The position numbers and the translations under genes are program-made. Source: Marinifilum caeruleilacunae (lineage in GTDB: Bacteria > Bacteroidota > Bacteroidia > Bacteroidales > Marinifilaceae). Taken from it: 51,098 nt of DNA. This document shows positions 8,070-17,410 of this stretch, one piece after another; position 1 is the stretch's first letter; each line of letters starts with the position of its first letter. Under the pieces are notes generated by a model, which was not told where the DNA came from, ran no database searches, and saw only the letters and a program-made list of their open reading frames with translations. The DNA is taken from assembly GCF_013141825.1 (NCBI RefSeq), contig NZ_RZNH01000039.1:1-51098 (forward strand), written 5' to 3'.

Positions 8070-9314
8070 TTATAAATCTTCTACAGCTTCAAGAGTAATT
8101 GTAGCGCTACCGTTAGATCCATCGTAGTAATCGTAAGTTACTGCGAAAACATCGCCAACTGCAACTTCGAAGTTTGCTTTCAAAATCTTGGTGATTTTTT
8201 CAATTCTTACTTCAATAGACTCTTCATCTTTTCCTTCGCGAATATCGAAATTGCTGTATCTACCGTTTCCAACCAATTCGTAATCTGCATCAGTTAAAGT
8301 GTAAGTAATCGTAGCTGTTTTGTCAGACTCAATCATTTTGATTGGTGGAACAAATACCCAAGCTCTGTTTTTGTATGCTACCAATGAAGTTGCATCAATT
8401 GTGCTTTGGTACTCTACCCATTCTCCGTCAGTTAAAGTGTACTCTTTCATTCTTGTTTCAGTAACACCACCACCTGCATAATGCTTGTAAATGGTTGCAT
8501 ATTTAGCACCATCTAATGCATATGGGAATTTCTGACCTAAGAAAGTTGACAAGTAGTTTTCTGCTGGAGTTGAATCAGAGAAGTTGTTATATCTTCCTGG
8601 CTGACCGCTTTCTTCTCCCATTGAATCATAATCTGAAGAAGTCAATTCATATACAGTTACATCACTTGGAACTTCAGGAGCTTGCTTATCTGATTCTGAC
8701 CATACCGATCCGTCGAATGCCCAAAATTCAGTAATCTCGCTTACACCGCCATCGTAGTACTTATAAGTAACAGCTAGCTCATCACCTGTTTCAGCATCTG
8801 GGAATTTACCCAAAAGGAAGTTTGGTAAATAATCTTCTGCTGGAGTTGAGCTAGAAAAGTTATTGTATTTTCCTGGCTCATCATCACCTGTACCCATTGA
8901 GTCATAATCAGCAGTAGTTAAGGTGTAAGAATCCATTTCTGCCAATTCTTCCAAATAATCTAAATAATCGTAGATATAAGAAAGACTTCCTCTGTAGAAC
9001 TTGTATTTTACAGTGTACTCTACACCTGCTTCACCATACAATTTCATATTGTCAAGGATTTCAGGCAAGAAATCAGCAACAGGAGCGTATTTAGAGAAGT
9101 TCTTATAGTTCTGAACACCTTCGTCAGACGACAAAGCATAGTCAGCATCGGTTAATTCGTAACCATTTTCAATAAGAGTTTTGTCAGAGAAAAATCTCTC
9201 TTCTTCTAATTTATCGGCATTTGCCTTATCCACTTCTTCATACACATCCTCCATTGGATCACAAGCGGTAAATACCAATGAGAATAGCGATGCGATATAT
9301 AATAATTTTTTCAT
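8070..9314 (-). CDS. Four-repeat surface lipoprotein encoded after a TonB-dependent receptor
   Basis: A 414-residue protein with a lipoprotein signal (LYIASLFSLVFTAC, lipobox Cys at 18). After an acidic linker it holds four tandem units of about 70-100 residues with a shared pattern: Y-x-L-T-x-x-D-Y near the start, then Y-x-N-F, x-P-A-x-x-(Y/F)-L, and a closing V-T/K-Y-x-(Y/F)-Y-x-G. Units start near residues 53, 128, 217 and 340. Units 2 and 3 are closest to each other, and unit 4 is the most divergent. It lies 32 bp after the TonB-dependent receptor, so it is probably its outer-membrane partner. I do not recognise a named family, and the ligand is unknown. Confidence 0.8.
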   Translation of the reverse strand: MKKLLYIASLFSLVFTACDPMEDVYEEVDKANADKLEEERFFSDKTLIENGYELTDADYALSSDEGVQNYKNFSKYAPVADFLPEILDNMKLYGEAGVEYTVKYKFYRGSLSYIYDYLDYLEELAEMDSYTLTTADYDSMGTGDDEPGKYNNFSSSTPAEDYLPNFLLGKFPDAETGDELAVTYKYYDGGVSEITEFWAFDGSVWSESDKQAPEVPSDVTVYELTSSDYDSMGEESGQPGRYNNFSDSTPAENYLSTFLGQKFPYALDGAKYATIYKHYAGGGVTETRMKEYTLTDGEWVEYQSTIDATSLVAYKNRAWVFVPPIKMIESDKTATITYTLTDADYELVGNGRYSNFDIREGKDEESIEVRIEKITKILKANFEVAVGDVFAVTYDYYDGSNGSATITLEAVEDL

Positions 9315-9346
9315 CTGTCTATTTTTTAAGTTTAAACCAAGTTAGA

Positions 9347-11899
9347 TTAGAATTTAACTTTTAAACCTGTTGACCAATTTCTTCCAAATCCGTAGTAAAC
9401 CAAAGCATCGCTTGATACGTGAGTAGTACCATCTTGAGCTTTTGAGATGTATTCAGTATCGAATACGTTGTTCATGTTACCATAGATAGAAGCTTTTAAA
9501 CCAGCAATTTCAAATCTGTAGTTGAAACCCAGGTCAACCAAACCAACATCTGGCATTTCCCAAGCATCACCAGGAACAGAGTTCAAACCACGCTTTGTAG
9601 CATCAAAGTTAGCATAGTGCTTGCCATAGTACAAGTAGTCTCCGCTAATTGTAAGCTTAGGCAATACTTCATATCTAACTGAAACAGATCCTGTCATTTG
9701 AGCAGAGTTACCAACGTGAACATCTTTAATGATTGCATTAAATTCACCTTCTAATTCATTAGTTTCCTCATTAAATACAGCAGCATTTACATCATCTTCG
9801 TAAATCCAGTCTCCTAGAGAGAACATTGCATCAATAGTTAACTTCTTAGATGGCTTGTAGCTAGCTTCAAACTCAATACCTTGGTGCAATTGGTTCAATC
9901 CACTGATATTAACTTTACTTCTACCAATTGTCTGAACTAATCCTCTGTCTTTCCACTGAGTTCTATACAATGTAACTTTTGCATCGAAATTAGAAGCAGT
10001 GTATTTGTAACCAAGCTCCGAAGTAATGATTTTTTCGTACTTCACATCGTCGTTCACATCATTCTTATAGTTCAAGAATACATTTGTGAAATATGGAGTT
10101 CTTTGTACGTAACCAGCGTTACCAAATACAGAGTGAATAGAGTTGAACTTATAGCTAACACCAGCTTTTACGTTCCATGGGAAGAAGTGCTCCCAGTCAG
10201 TTTCCTGTTCTGCAGGTGCATACTGGAAGTAATCAACACGCTTGTATGATTTTCTTGAAAGAGCAGCAGATACGAAACCTGTTACATTGTCACCAGCATA
10301 TTCTGCCTGACCGAAAAGACCAGTATACAATACTTTACCGTCATTGTGGTAAGAGTACTTGTCACCTTTTTTCAACCAAGTGTCAGCATCACGATTAATA
10401 TTTGAATCATCAAGGAAGAATTTACCACCTAAAAGATCTTCTACTTCTCTGTAGTGCTCACCTTTGTAATATCTTAAATCAAGACCACCAGTATAAGTAA
10501 TTGCTTGTTTAGTCATTGTTAATGAAGACAACAAACCAATCCATGAGTGGTTGTTTACCGAGTTACCAATAATTGCCTGAGATCCTTCAGCAGTATAAGT
10601 AGCATTTCTTGCAGAAACTTCATCAAAATCTAGCAAACCATCAGCAGTTCTTAGAATATTAGGATCATCTTCACCTGTTTTACTATCTACTCTTAACCAA
10701 CCTGATTGTTCACCTGATACACGACGACCTCCACCAGAACCAACAGAAGCATATACCGAAGTTGTCATCAAAGTTTCTTCGTTAATGTTCCAGTAGTGGT
10801 TCAACTGAGCCTGTGGCTTATGGTAGTAGTTGTAACCATATCCACCACCGTAAACTTTACCTTCACGGATACCGTAGTCAGAGTTGTATTTCTCTTCGTG
10901 CTTGTGGTTTCTGTACTGCTCAATTGTATGTTTTGTTCCACGCTGGTTGTGCCATTGTGGAGCACCAGTAATCATGAAAGACATGGTGTGCTTATCGTTG
11001 ATCTTTTTAGATACATTCGCATAGTAAGACCAAGCATCATAATCAGTACCTCTGATATAACCATCAGCATAAGTATGAGAACCTAATAAAGTAACAGCCC
11101 AACCATTATCCATCATACCTGTTGAGATAGAGAACAATTGTTTTCTGTAACCATCGTTACCAATACCAGTTTTTACAACACCACCTTTTTTAGCATCGGT
11201 AGATTTTGTAAGGATATTGATTGTACCACCAACTGAAGAAAGACCTAATTTAGAAGCACCTAAACCACGCTGAACCTGCATTGTTCTTGATACATCAGAA
11301 AGACCTGCCCAGTTTGACCAGTATACTTTACCATTTTCCATATCGTTAACAGGAATACCGTTAATCAATACTCCAACGTTGTTTGAGTCGAAACCACGAA
11401 CGTAAACAGAAGCATCACCGAATCCACCACCTTCTTTCGAAGTATAGATAGATGGAGTAGTTTTCAAAATCTCTGGATACTCTTGAGATCCCAATTTGTT
11501 CTCAATGATGTCAGCGCTAATTGTAGAAACAGCTACTGGTGTTTGACGGTCGGTTACAACCGATGCCATAACACTTACTTCATTCAAACCAACAGCATCA
11601 GATTCCAGCTTAATCTCACCTAAATCCTGAGCTCCTGATAAAGCGATTTCCTTGTCTAGGAAACCAACAAAACTTACAACAACTTTTGATGCTCCCTGAG
11701 GCACTTGCAAAGCAAATGAGCCATCAAAACCTGAAACTGTACCCGAAGTTGTTCCTGGTACAACAATTGAAGCTCCTGGTAAACTCTCACCAGAACCTCC
11801 GTCTACGACCACACCTTTTACGGTGGTTTGAGCAATAGCTGCAACGGACAGCATTAACACAGCCGCCATTGTCAAAATACTTCTCATAGCATTTTTCAT
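9347..11899 (-). CDS. TonB-dependent outer-membrane receptor
   Basis: An 850-residue protein with a signal peptide (ILTMAAVLMLSVAAIAQ). Residues ~25-95 are a carboxypeptidase-regulatory-like beta-sandwich (VKGVVVDGGSGESLPGASI). The plug follows (VRGFDSNNVGVLINGIPVND, GASKLGLSSVGGTINILTK), then a 22-strand barrel ending in the terminal aromatic pattern RNWSTGLKVKF. At 850 residues it is shorter than typical SusC proteins and has no SusD-like neighbour, so it looks more like an iron-chelate or small-ligand receptor than a glycan importer. The ligand cannot be read from the sequence. It is first in an operon with the repeat lipoprotein. Confidence 0.93.
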   Translation of the reverse strand: MKNAMRSILTMAAVLMLSVAAIAQTTVKGVVVDGGSGESLPGASIVVPGTTSGTVSGFDGSFALQVPQGASKVVVSFVGFLDKEIALSGAQDLGEIKLESDAVGLNEVSVMASVVTDRQTPVAVSTISADIIENKLGSQEYPEILKTTPSIYTSKEGGGFGDASVYVRGFDSNNVGVLINGIPVNDMENGKVYWSNWAGLSDVSRTMQVQRGLGASKLGLSSVGGTINILTKSTDAKKGGVVKTGIGNDGYRKQLFSISTGMMDNGWAVTLLGSHTYADGYIRGTDYDAWSYYANVSKKINDKHTMSFMITGAPQWHNQRGTKHTIEQYRNHKHEEKYNSDYGIREGKVYGGGYGYNYYHKPQAQLNHYWNINEETLMTTSVYASVGSGGGRRVSGEQSGWLRVDSKTGEDDPNILRTADGLLDFDEVSARNATYTAEGSQAIIGNSVNNHSWIGLLSSLTMTKQAITYTGGLDLRYYKGEHYREVEDLLGGKFFLDDSNINRDADTWLKKGDKYSYHNDGKVLYTGLFGQAEYAGDNVTGFVSAALSRKSYKRVDYFQYAPAEQETDWEHFFPWNVKAGVSYKFNSIHSVFGNAGYVQRTPYFTNVFLNYKNDVNDDVKYEKIITSELGYKYTASNFDAKVTLYRTQWKDRGLVQTIGRSKVNISGLNQLHQGIEFEASYKPSKKLTIDAMFSLGDWIYEDDVNAAVFNEETNELEGEFNAIIKDVHVGNSAQMTGSVSVRYEVLPKLTISGDYLYYGKHYANFDATKRGLNSVPGDAWEMPDVGLVDLGFNYRFEIAGLKASIYGNMNNVFDTEYISKAQDGTTHVSSDALVYYGFGRNWSTGLKVKF

Positions 11900-11925
11900 A
11901 AAACGAATTGTTAGGTTAGTAATAG

Positions 11926-11943
11926 TGTAGCAACCTTGCTACA
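11926..11943 (-). promoter_or_regulatory. Palindrome in the 5' region of the TonB receptor gene
   Basis: TGTAGCAA and TTGCTACA form a perfect 8-bp inverted repeat around CC, 27 bp before the receptor ATG. It could be an operator for the receptor operon or an mRNA hairpin. No regulator can be named. Confidence 0.4.
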
Positions 11944-12478
11944 AAATCATCTCACATTTCCTTGGAGAAAAGGATTACAAAAATGGTTCGTTTAAAACTT
12001 ATTAACAAATAATCAACAATCATTTGTTTAAGGTTCATCCGATAAAAAAGTATGTTCGTCGAAAAAATATTTAGATGATTAAAAATCGAGGCAATTTTTT
12101 TCAAAAAACATGTAAAATTTTATCGAATTATAAGTTCATCACTTTTAAAAATTAGGATTCGGAAGATAATATTTTTTATTCAATTTCCACAATCAAAAAC
12201 CTCCCAAACATTTAGTTTAAAAGCAATTCCACTTCATGTACAAAACAATGAAAGTCTCGAATTCGCCAATAATTCTGCGAAGGTACTGTTTTTTCTTTTT
12301 ATCGCAGCCTTAATTGATTTGATTCTAAATTACATTCCCTTGTTTTCACACCTGCAAATCTATGCGAATATCCAGCATGATCTGTTAAGTTAATTTTAAT
12401 AAAGCAATAAGTTAAGTTGTACTTTTCGCCATTTATAAATTATTCCTTCCAAAAGGATTTAATCCCAAAAATAAACCG
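11944..12478. other. Long divergent intergenic region between the TonB receptor and typA
   Basis: About 535 bp of AT-rich DNA. It should contain the receptor promoter on the minus strand, but I see no clear TAnnTTTG box there. No open frame looks coding, and no tRNA or repeat array was seen. Confidence 0.55.
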
Positions 12479-12486
12479 TACTTTTG
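12479..12486 (+). promoter_or_regulatory. Bacteroidota -7 box for typA
   Basis: TACTTTTG matches TAnnTTTG. It implies a 5' leader of about 150 nt before the typA ATG. Confidence 0.55.
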
Positions 12487-12644
12487 CAGCCGCATTTTTA
12501 ACAGCGCAATCGATTCAGTCACAATTATTTCAAAAACATGAGATTGAATCTTGACTTTTTCTGGGATAAACTTTACTATAGGAAATCCCGAGATTAATGA
12601 TTTAGACAGATTTGCAAGACAGAGAGTCATAAAGAAGATACGAG

Positions 12645-14444
12645 ATGAAGAAACTAAGAAACATTGCAATTATTGCTCACGTTGACCACGGAAAAACAAC
12701 TTTGGTTGATAAGATGATAATGCACAGCAACATTTTTAGAAAGAATGAAAATCCAGGCGATTTAATCCTGGATAACAATGATCTGGAAAGAGAGAGAGGT
12801 ATTACCATTTTATCGAAAAACGTATCTCTTGAATACAAGGATGTAAAAATTAATATTATTGATACACCTGGTCACTCCGATTTTGGTGGAGAGGTTGAGC
12901 GTGTATTAAATATGGCCGATGGTGTTCTTCTATTGGTAGATGCCTTTGAAGGAACCATGCCTCAAACTCGTTTTGTATTGTCCAAAGCTTTGGCATTGGG
13001 ATTGAAACCAGTTGTAGTGGTAAACAAGGTTGACAAACCAAACTGTCGCCCCGAAGAAGTACAGGAGCAGGTGTTTGAATTGATGTTCAACCTGGAAGCT
13101 ACAGAAGAACAGCTTGATTTCCCAACCATTTACGGTTCGGCAAAAGAAGGCTGGATGTCGAAAGACTGGAAAAAACCTACCACCGATATTACTGCAATTC
13201 TAGATGCAATTATTGAATACATTCCTGAACCAAAAACTTTGGATGGAACACCTCAAATGCTGATTACATCTTTAGACTACTCTAATTACGTAGGTCGTAT
13301 TGCAGTAGGTCGTGTTCACCGAGGTGAACTTCGCGAAGGCATGGATGTGAGTCTTGCCAAAAGAGACGGCAGCATTAAAAAATCAAGAATTAAGGAACTT
13401 CATGTTTTCTCTGGATTGGGCAAAGAACGTGTTTCGAAAGTGGAGTCGGGCGAAATTTGTGCCTTAGTAGGTATTGAAGGTTTTGATATTGGCGATTCAA
13501 TTTGCGATATCGAAAATCCGGAAGCATTGGATCCAATCGCCATCGACGAACCAACAATGAGTATGTTATTTACCATTAACAACTCTCCGTTCTACGGACA
13601 GGATGGTAAATACGTAACTTCTCGTCACTTGATCGACCGTTTGGAACTTGAGCTTGAAAAGAACCTTGCATTGAGAGTTGTTCCAACCAATTCGGCCGAT
13701 TCATACAATGTATTCGGACGTGGTGTACTTCACTTGTCGGTTCTTATTGAAACCATGCGTCGTGAAGGCTACGAAATACAAGTTGGCCAGCCACAGGTAA
13801 TTATTAAAGACATTGCCGGAGAAAAATGTGAGCCAATCGAGATTCTTTACATCGATCTTCCGGAAGATGTTTCAGGAAAAGCAATCGAGCTAATTACTCA
13901 GCGCAAAGGTGAAATGTTGACCATGGAACGTAAGGCTGATCGTGTTCACCTTGAATTCCATATTCCTTCGCGAGGAATTATTGGCTTGAGAAACCAAATA
14001 TTGACCGCTACAGCAGGTGAAGCTGTAATGTCGCACCGTTTCCACGAATACCAGCCACATAAAGGAGAAATTCCTGGACGTGTAAATGGTTCTTTAATTG
14101 CAATGGAAACTGGAACTACATTTGCTTATGCATTAAATAAACTTCAGGACAGGGGAAGATTCTTCGTACCGCCACAAACTGAAATTTATGCTGGTCAGGT
14201 AGTTGGAGAAAACAATCGTGCAGGCGATTTGGTACTGAATGTGACCAAAACCAAGAAATTAACCAACATGCGTTCTTCGGGAGCTGATGATAAGGTAAAA
14301 CTTGCTCCTCCAATTATTTTCTCTTTGGAAGAGGCTTTGGAATACATACAGGGTGACGAATATGTTGAAGTAACGCCAAACAATATCAGACTTCGTAAAA
14401 TCTTACTGTCGGAGCATGATAGAAAAAGAGCGTCAAAAGAATAA
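12645..14444 (+). CDS. typA: Translational GTPase TypA/BipA
   Basis: A 599-residue protein. G motifs are clear: G1 AHVDHGKTT (residues 11-19), G2 region RERGITI, G3 DTPGHSDFGGEVERVL, G4 NKVDKPNCRP. The EF-G-like domains II, III and V follow, and the BipA-specific C-terminal domain (SRGIIGLRNQILTATAGEAV, then the R-A-G-D-L region) completes the usual length. TypA binds ribosomes under stress and supports 50S subunit assembly. It is transcribed alone, from a TACTTTTG promoter to a hairpin terminator. Confidence 0.97.
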   Translation: MKKLRNIAIIAHVDHGKTTLVDKMIMHSNIFRKNENPGDLILDNNDLERERGITILSKNVSLEYKDVKINIIDTPGHSDFGGEVERVLNMADGVLLLVDAFEGTMPQTRFVLSKALALGLKPVVVVNKVDKPNCRPEEVQEQVFELMFNLEATEEQLDFPTIYGSAKEGWMSKDWKKPTTDITAILDAIIEYIPEPKTLDGTPQMLITSLDYSNYVGRIAVGRVHRGELREGMDVSLAKRDGSIKKSRIKELHVFSGLGKERVSKVESGEICALVGIEGFDIGDSICDIENPEALDPIAIDEPTMSMLFTINNSPFYGQDGKYVTSRHLIDRLELELEKNLALRVVPTNSADSYNVFGRGVLHLSVLIETMRREGYEIQVGQPQVIIKDIAGEKCEPIEILYIDLPEDVSGKAIELITQRKGEMLTMERKADRVHLEFHIPSRGIIGLRNQILTATAGEAVMSHRFHEYQPHKGEIPGRVNGSLIAMETGTTFAYALNKLQDRGRFFVPPQTEIYAGQVVGENNRAGDLVLNVTKTKKLTNMRSSGADDKVKLAPPIIFSLEEALEYIQGDEYVEVTPNNIRLRKILLSEHDRKRASKE

Positions 14445-14469
14445 TTGAACATTCAATTCATATAGTATC

Positions 14470-14502
14470 AAAAGGAATCTTTTTAAAAGGTTCCTTTTTT
14501 TA
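14470..14502 (+). terminator. Rho-independent terminator after typA
   Basis: AAAGGAA pairs with TTCCTTT around a 13-nt loop, followed by a T tract. Confidence 0.7.
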
Positions 14503-14524
14503 TTCACCTGACTTATTACAAAAT

Positions 14525-14755
14525 CTACTCTATCCTGATACAATTAGTTGGGCAAATCTCTGCAGCTTTCCTATTTTGCTCCACCTCATCCTCAAAAATT
14601 TCGAGCACATGCTCCTTCTTCAAAAGGTGTGAACCTAGCAAATCACATTTCCCATCTCTCTCGTTCATCGCCCAAAATCCTGGCGCAATACTCACACAAT
14701 ATGCACAACCTATGCATTTTTCCCTTCGCTGATATACCTTTTTCATCCCTTTCAA
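14525..14755 (-). CDS. Small single-cluster ferredoxin
   Basis: A 76-residue protein with C14-x2-C17-x2-C20 and a distal C68-P, the ligand pattern of a monocluster [4Fe-4S] ferredoxin (also seen in [3Fe-4S] types). The segment between holds an acidic helix (HVLEIFEDEVEQNRKAAEIC), typical of the soluble electron carriers of this size. An internal ATG at codon 4 is an equally good start. It converges on typA and has no obvious redox partner nearby. Confidence 0.9.
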   Translation of the reverse strand: MKGMKKVYQRREKCIGCAYCVSIAPGFWAMNERDGKCDLLGSHLLKKEHVLEIFEDEVEQNRKAAEICPTNCIRIE

Positions 14756-14874
14756 CTCTACCCTGAATTCATTTTTTTCAAGAAATCCAAATATAGTACA
14801 AAAAAAGTTTAAATTTTTTATTGTTGATTTCCAGCATTTTAAGGATTTATTTTCAAATAATATGGTACTATGTA

Positions 14875-14906
14875 TTGCATATTACCTTTTTTTCTATGTA
14901 TATTTG
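14875..14906 (+). promoter_or_regulatory. Promoter of the PadR/PspC operon
   Basis: TTG at 14875-14877, a 21-nt spacer and TATATTTG at 14899-14906 fit the Bacteroidota -33/-7 consensus. It lies about 47 bp before the first ATG at 14954. No other promoter is evident before the PadR gene. Confidence 0.65.
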
Positions 14907-14953
14907 TAATACAAACTTATAGGTTAGAGATAGTATTATTTAAAAATGTAATC

Positions 14954-15376
14954 ATGAAATCCTTGTTCAAAGACAAAATATTGAGAATCACAATACTGTT
15001 ACTTACAGTCATGACCATCTCCATTGAGTCTAAGGCTCAAATCTTACAAATGGATCAATTTCTAATATCGGTTGCAAATGTGATTCCTTCGGCAAACAAT
15101 TCTGAAGATTCTCCTGAAGACGAAATCACAAATGAAAAAGGCTATTTGGATAATGGGATATTGATTTTTAAGGAGAACCTTAAAGTATGTAAAGACATTG
15201 TTTCTGGAAGTTCAAGTAGTAGTTCAATTGAAGAATCAACAGATAGCATAAGATCTGAAAAATGTGAAGTTTGCCAGGATTCAATTGCAACAAAGCAAAA
15301 CACAACAACAATTACGAAAAAGAAAAGATCTAAAAACTTCAGGAATTTTCCTGGAAATATCAGATCAAGAATATAA
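14954..15376 (+). CDS. Small secreted protein of unknown function, first gene of the PadR/PspC operon
   Basis: A 140-residue protein with a signal peptide (ITILLLTVMTISIESKAQ). The mature part is low in recognisable motifs: an acidic linker, a Ser-rich patch near residue 97, a CEVCQD pair and a very basic tail (KKKRSKNF...RSRI). I do not recognise the family. I chose the start after the predicted transcription start; an in-frame extension upstream to 14870 would overlap the promoter. It ends 21 bp before the PadR gene, so the two are probably co-transcribed. Confidence 0.55.
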   Translation: MKSLFKDKILRITILLLTVMTISIESKAQILQMDQFLISVANVIPSANNSEDSPEDEITNEKGYLDNGILIFKENLKVCKDIVSGSSSSSSIEESTDSIRSEKCEVCQDSIATKQNTTTITKKKRSKNFRNFPGNIRSRI

Positions 15377-15397
15377 ACAGTATAAAATATTCCAAGT

Positions 15398-15721
15398 ATG
15401 AAGATAGAAAATACAAAAGCCCAAATGCGAAAAGGAGTGCTGGAATATTGTATTCTTTCCATTCTCTCTAAAAGTGATGCTTATGCATCCGATATCATTA
15501 AGGAGCTAAAAGAGGCCAAGATGATTGTAGTGGAAGGGACACTTTATCCCTTACTTACCAGACTTAAAAATGCTGGTTTATTAAGCTACAGATGGGAAGA
15601 GTCGACACAAGGACCTCCTAGAAAGTATTACACAAGTACTGAAGTAGGCAACGATTTCTTAAAAGAACTGGATGGTTCGTGGCAAGAACTGGTTGATGCC
15701 GTAAATACGATTAAAAAGTAA
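15398..15721 (+). CDS. PadR-family transcriptional regulator
   Basis: A 107-residue winged-helix protein. MRKGVLEYCILSILSKSDAYASDIIKEL and VEGTLYPLLTRLKNAGLLSYRW are the PadR helix-turn-helix and wing signatures, followed by GPPRKYY and a short C-terminal dimerisation helix (the short PadR-s2 type). PadR proteins usually repress their own operon. Here the next gene is a PspC-domain protein 20 bp downstream, a pairing common in Bacteroidota, so the operon is probably autoregulated in response to envelope stress. Confidence 0.93.
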   Translation: MKIENTKAQMRKGVLEYCILSILSKSDAYASDIIKELKEAKMIVVEGTLYPLLTRLKNAGLLSYRWEESTQGPPRKYYTSTEVGNDFLKELDGSWQELVDAVNTIKK

Positions 15722-15741
15722 GTCCAAAAACTGTTAACACT

Positions 15742-17319
15742 ATGAAAAAGACATTAACAATTAATATAAGCGGAAGTATATTTCACATCGATGAAGATGC
15801 TTTTGAGAAATTACAAGATTACCTGCGAACGATCAACAGCCACTATGGCCCAGGCGAAGAAGGAAGAGAAATTATTTCTGATATCGAATCCAGAATTGCC
15901 GAGATTTTCCAGGAAAAATTAAGTAGCAAAGACCAGGTCGTAAATGTTGACATGGTTGAAGAGGTAATTACCATTATGGGACGACCTGAGGAGATTTTTG
16001 AAACCACAGAAGAAACTTCTGAGGAATCACAAACTCAAACGCAAGCCACTGTGAATGGTAAAAAGAAGCGCAGGTTGTACCGCGATCCGGACAAAAGAGT
16101 TTTCGGTGGTGTTGCAAGTGGTTTATCGGCCTATTTTGGTATCGATGTAGTCGTTTTTAGATTACTGTTTGTGCTCTTCTTCTTCCTTGGTTATGGTTTT
16201 GCATTCCTTCTTTATATCATTCTTTGGATAGTTGTTCCTAAAGCCATTACAACCAGCCAAAAGCTTGAAATGAAAGGCAAAAAGGTCAATATATCCAATA
16301 TCGAGGAATCGATAAAGGATGAATACAAGGAAGTGAAGGATAGCTTTGATAAAATGAGGGAGAAAAGTAGCCCCCAGGTAAGAGATGGTTTCGACCGAGT
16401 AATTGATTTCCTTGGATCGGCATTGCGCCTTTTACTAAAAGTGATTATTATTCTCCTTGGAATTGGATTCATTTTTGCAGGCTTCGTATCACTCATTAGT
16501 TTTATTGGCTCACTGATATTTGCTCGAACATTTATTGGACCATTTGCAGATTTCCATTTCTCGGGCATGATGTTACCTGAACTATTTCTTGATGGCACCA
16601 ACATTACCCTATTTACCATTGGAGTACTTATTGTTATTGCCATTCCATTAATGCTGTTGATTTTTGCAGGCATTAAATTACTTTTCAATTTCAAAACCAA
16701 TAATAAAGCCATAGGTTTTAGTGCACTGGCAGTGTGGTTGGCAGGTATTATCCTGTTGGTTGCTTTAAGTTTCTCGCAAATGAAAGCATACATGCACAAG
16801 AAAACGGTATACACCGATAGCATTCTATTGGAAGCTCAGGATCAAAACATCTTATACCTTCAAACTTATAACAGATTAAAAGATGGTTGGTACGAAGACA
16901 GCGAGGAAATTGAAGGTATCGAAATCATTAAAAAAGATGGCGAAGAACTTTTAATTGGTGAAGTTACCCTTGATATTGAAAAAAGCTACTCCGATAAATT
17001 TGAAATCAAGCTAAAAAAAAGTGCGCGTGGCAAAACCTCAAGCATTGCTGCCGATAATGCCCAGGAAATAAAATACAGTTGGAATTTAAGAGATTCGGTA
17101 TTGGTTTTTGACAAGAGCTTCATCCTGCCGGACGATACCAAATGGAGAAACCAGAAACTACATGTTACCCTAAAGGTGCCTGAAGGAAAAGTAGTTTACC
17201 TGGATGATTCAATGAGAGGAGTCATTCACGACATCGATAATGTAAGCAACACCTGGGATTTCGACATGCTTGGCGAAAAATGGATCATGAAAAAAGAAGG
17301 CTTAAGCCTAGTTGAATAA
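15742..17319 (+). CDS. PspC-domain membrane protein
   Basis: A 525-residue protein. Residues 1-95 are a soluble N-terminal part (FHIDEDAFEKLQDYLRTI, REIISDIESRIAEIF, VITIMGRPEEIF). The PspC domain follows at about 108-165 (KKRRLYRDPDKRVFGGVASGLSAYFG then hydrophobic helices ending VVPKA). Several further membrane segments lie at about 230-350, and a periplasmic tail of about 165 residues forms the C-terminus. PspC domains sense or respond to membrane stress in the phage-shock response, but the exact role of this long Bacteroidota form is not settled. Confidence 0.9.
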   Translation: MKKTLTINISGSIFHIDEDAFEKLQDYLRTINSHYGPGEEGREIISDIESRIAEIFQEKLSSKDQVVNVDMVEEVITIMGRPEEIFETTEETSEESQTQTQATVNGKKKRRLYRDPDKRVFGGVASGLSAYFGIDVVVFRLLFVLFFFLGYGFAFLLYIILWIVVPKAITTSQKLEMKGKKVNISNIEESIKDEYKEVKDSFDKMREKSSPQVRDGFDRVIDFLGSALRLLLKVIIILLGIGFIFAGFVSLISFIGSLIFARTFIGPFADFHFSGMMLPELFLDGTNITLFTIGVLIVIAIPLMLLIFAGIKLLFNFKTNNKAIGFSALAVWLAGIILLVALSFSQMKAYMHKKTVYTDSILLEAQDQNILYLQTYNRLKDGWYEDSEEIEGIEIIKKDGEELLIGEVTLDIEKSYSDKFEIKLKKSARGKTSSIAADNAQEIKYSWNLRDSVLVFDKSFILPDDTKWRNQKLHVTLKVPEGKVVYLDDSMRGVIHDIDNVSNTWDFDMLGEKWIMKKEGLSLVE

Positions 17320-17335
17320 TAAATAGTTGTTCTAT

Positions 17336-17390
17336 CCATGTTTTGCACCGATACCTTTTTCATCACACACAAAAATCGGTGCAAACATGG
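17336..17390 (+). other. Strong intra-operon stem-loop
   Basis: A 16-bp stem with one bulge (17336-17352 with 17375-17390; the core GCACCGAT pairs with ATCGGTGC) closes a 22-nt loop. It sits in the gap between the PspC gene and the next gene. There is no T run, so it looks more like an mRNA processing or stability element than a terminator. Confidence 0.55.
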
Positions 17391-17410
17391 TTCATTTTAA
17401 AACAAAAATT

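Noticed and set aside
16212-16823. 203-codon open frame on the minus strand within the PspC gene
   Set aside because: It is antisense to a conserved PspC-domain protein with clear membrane segments.
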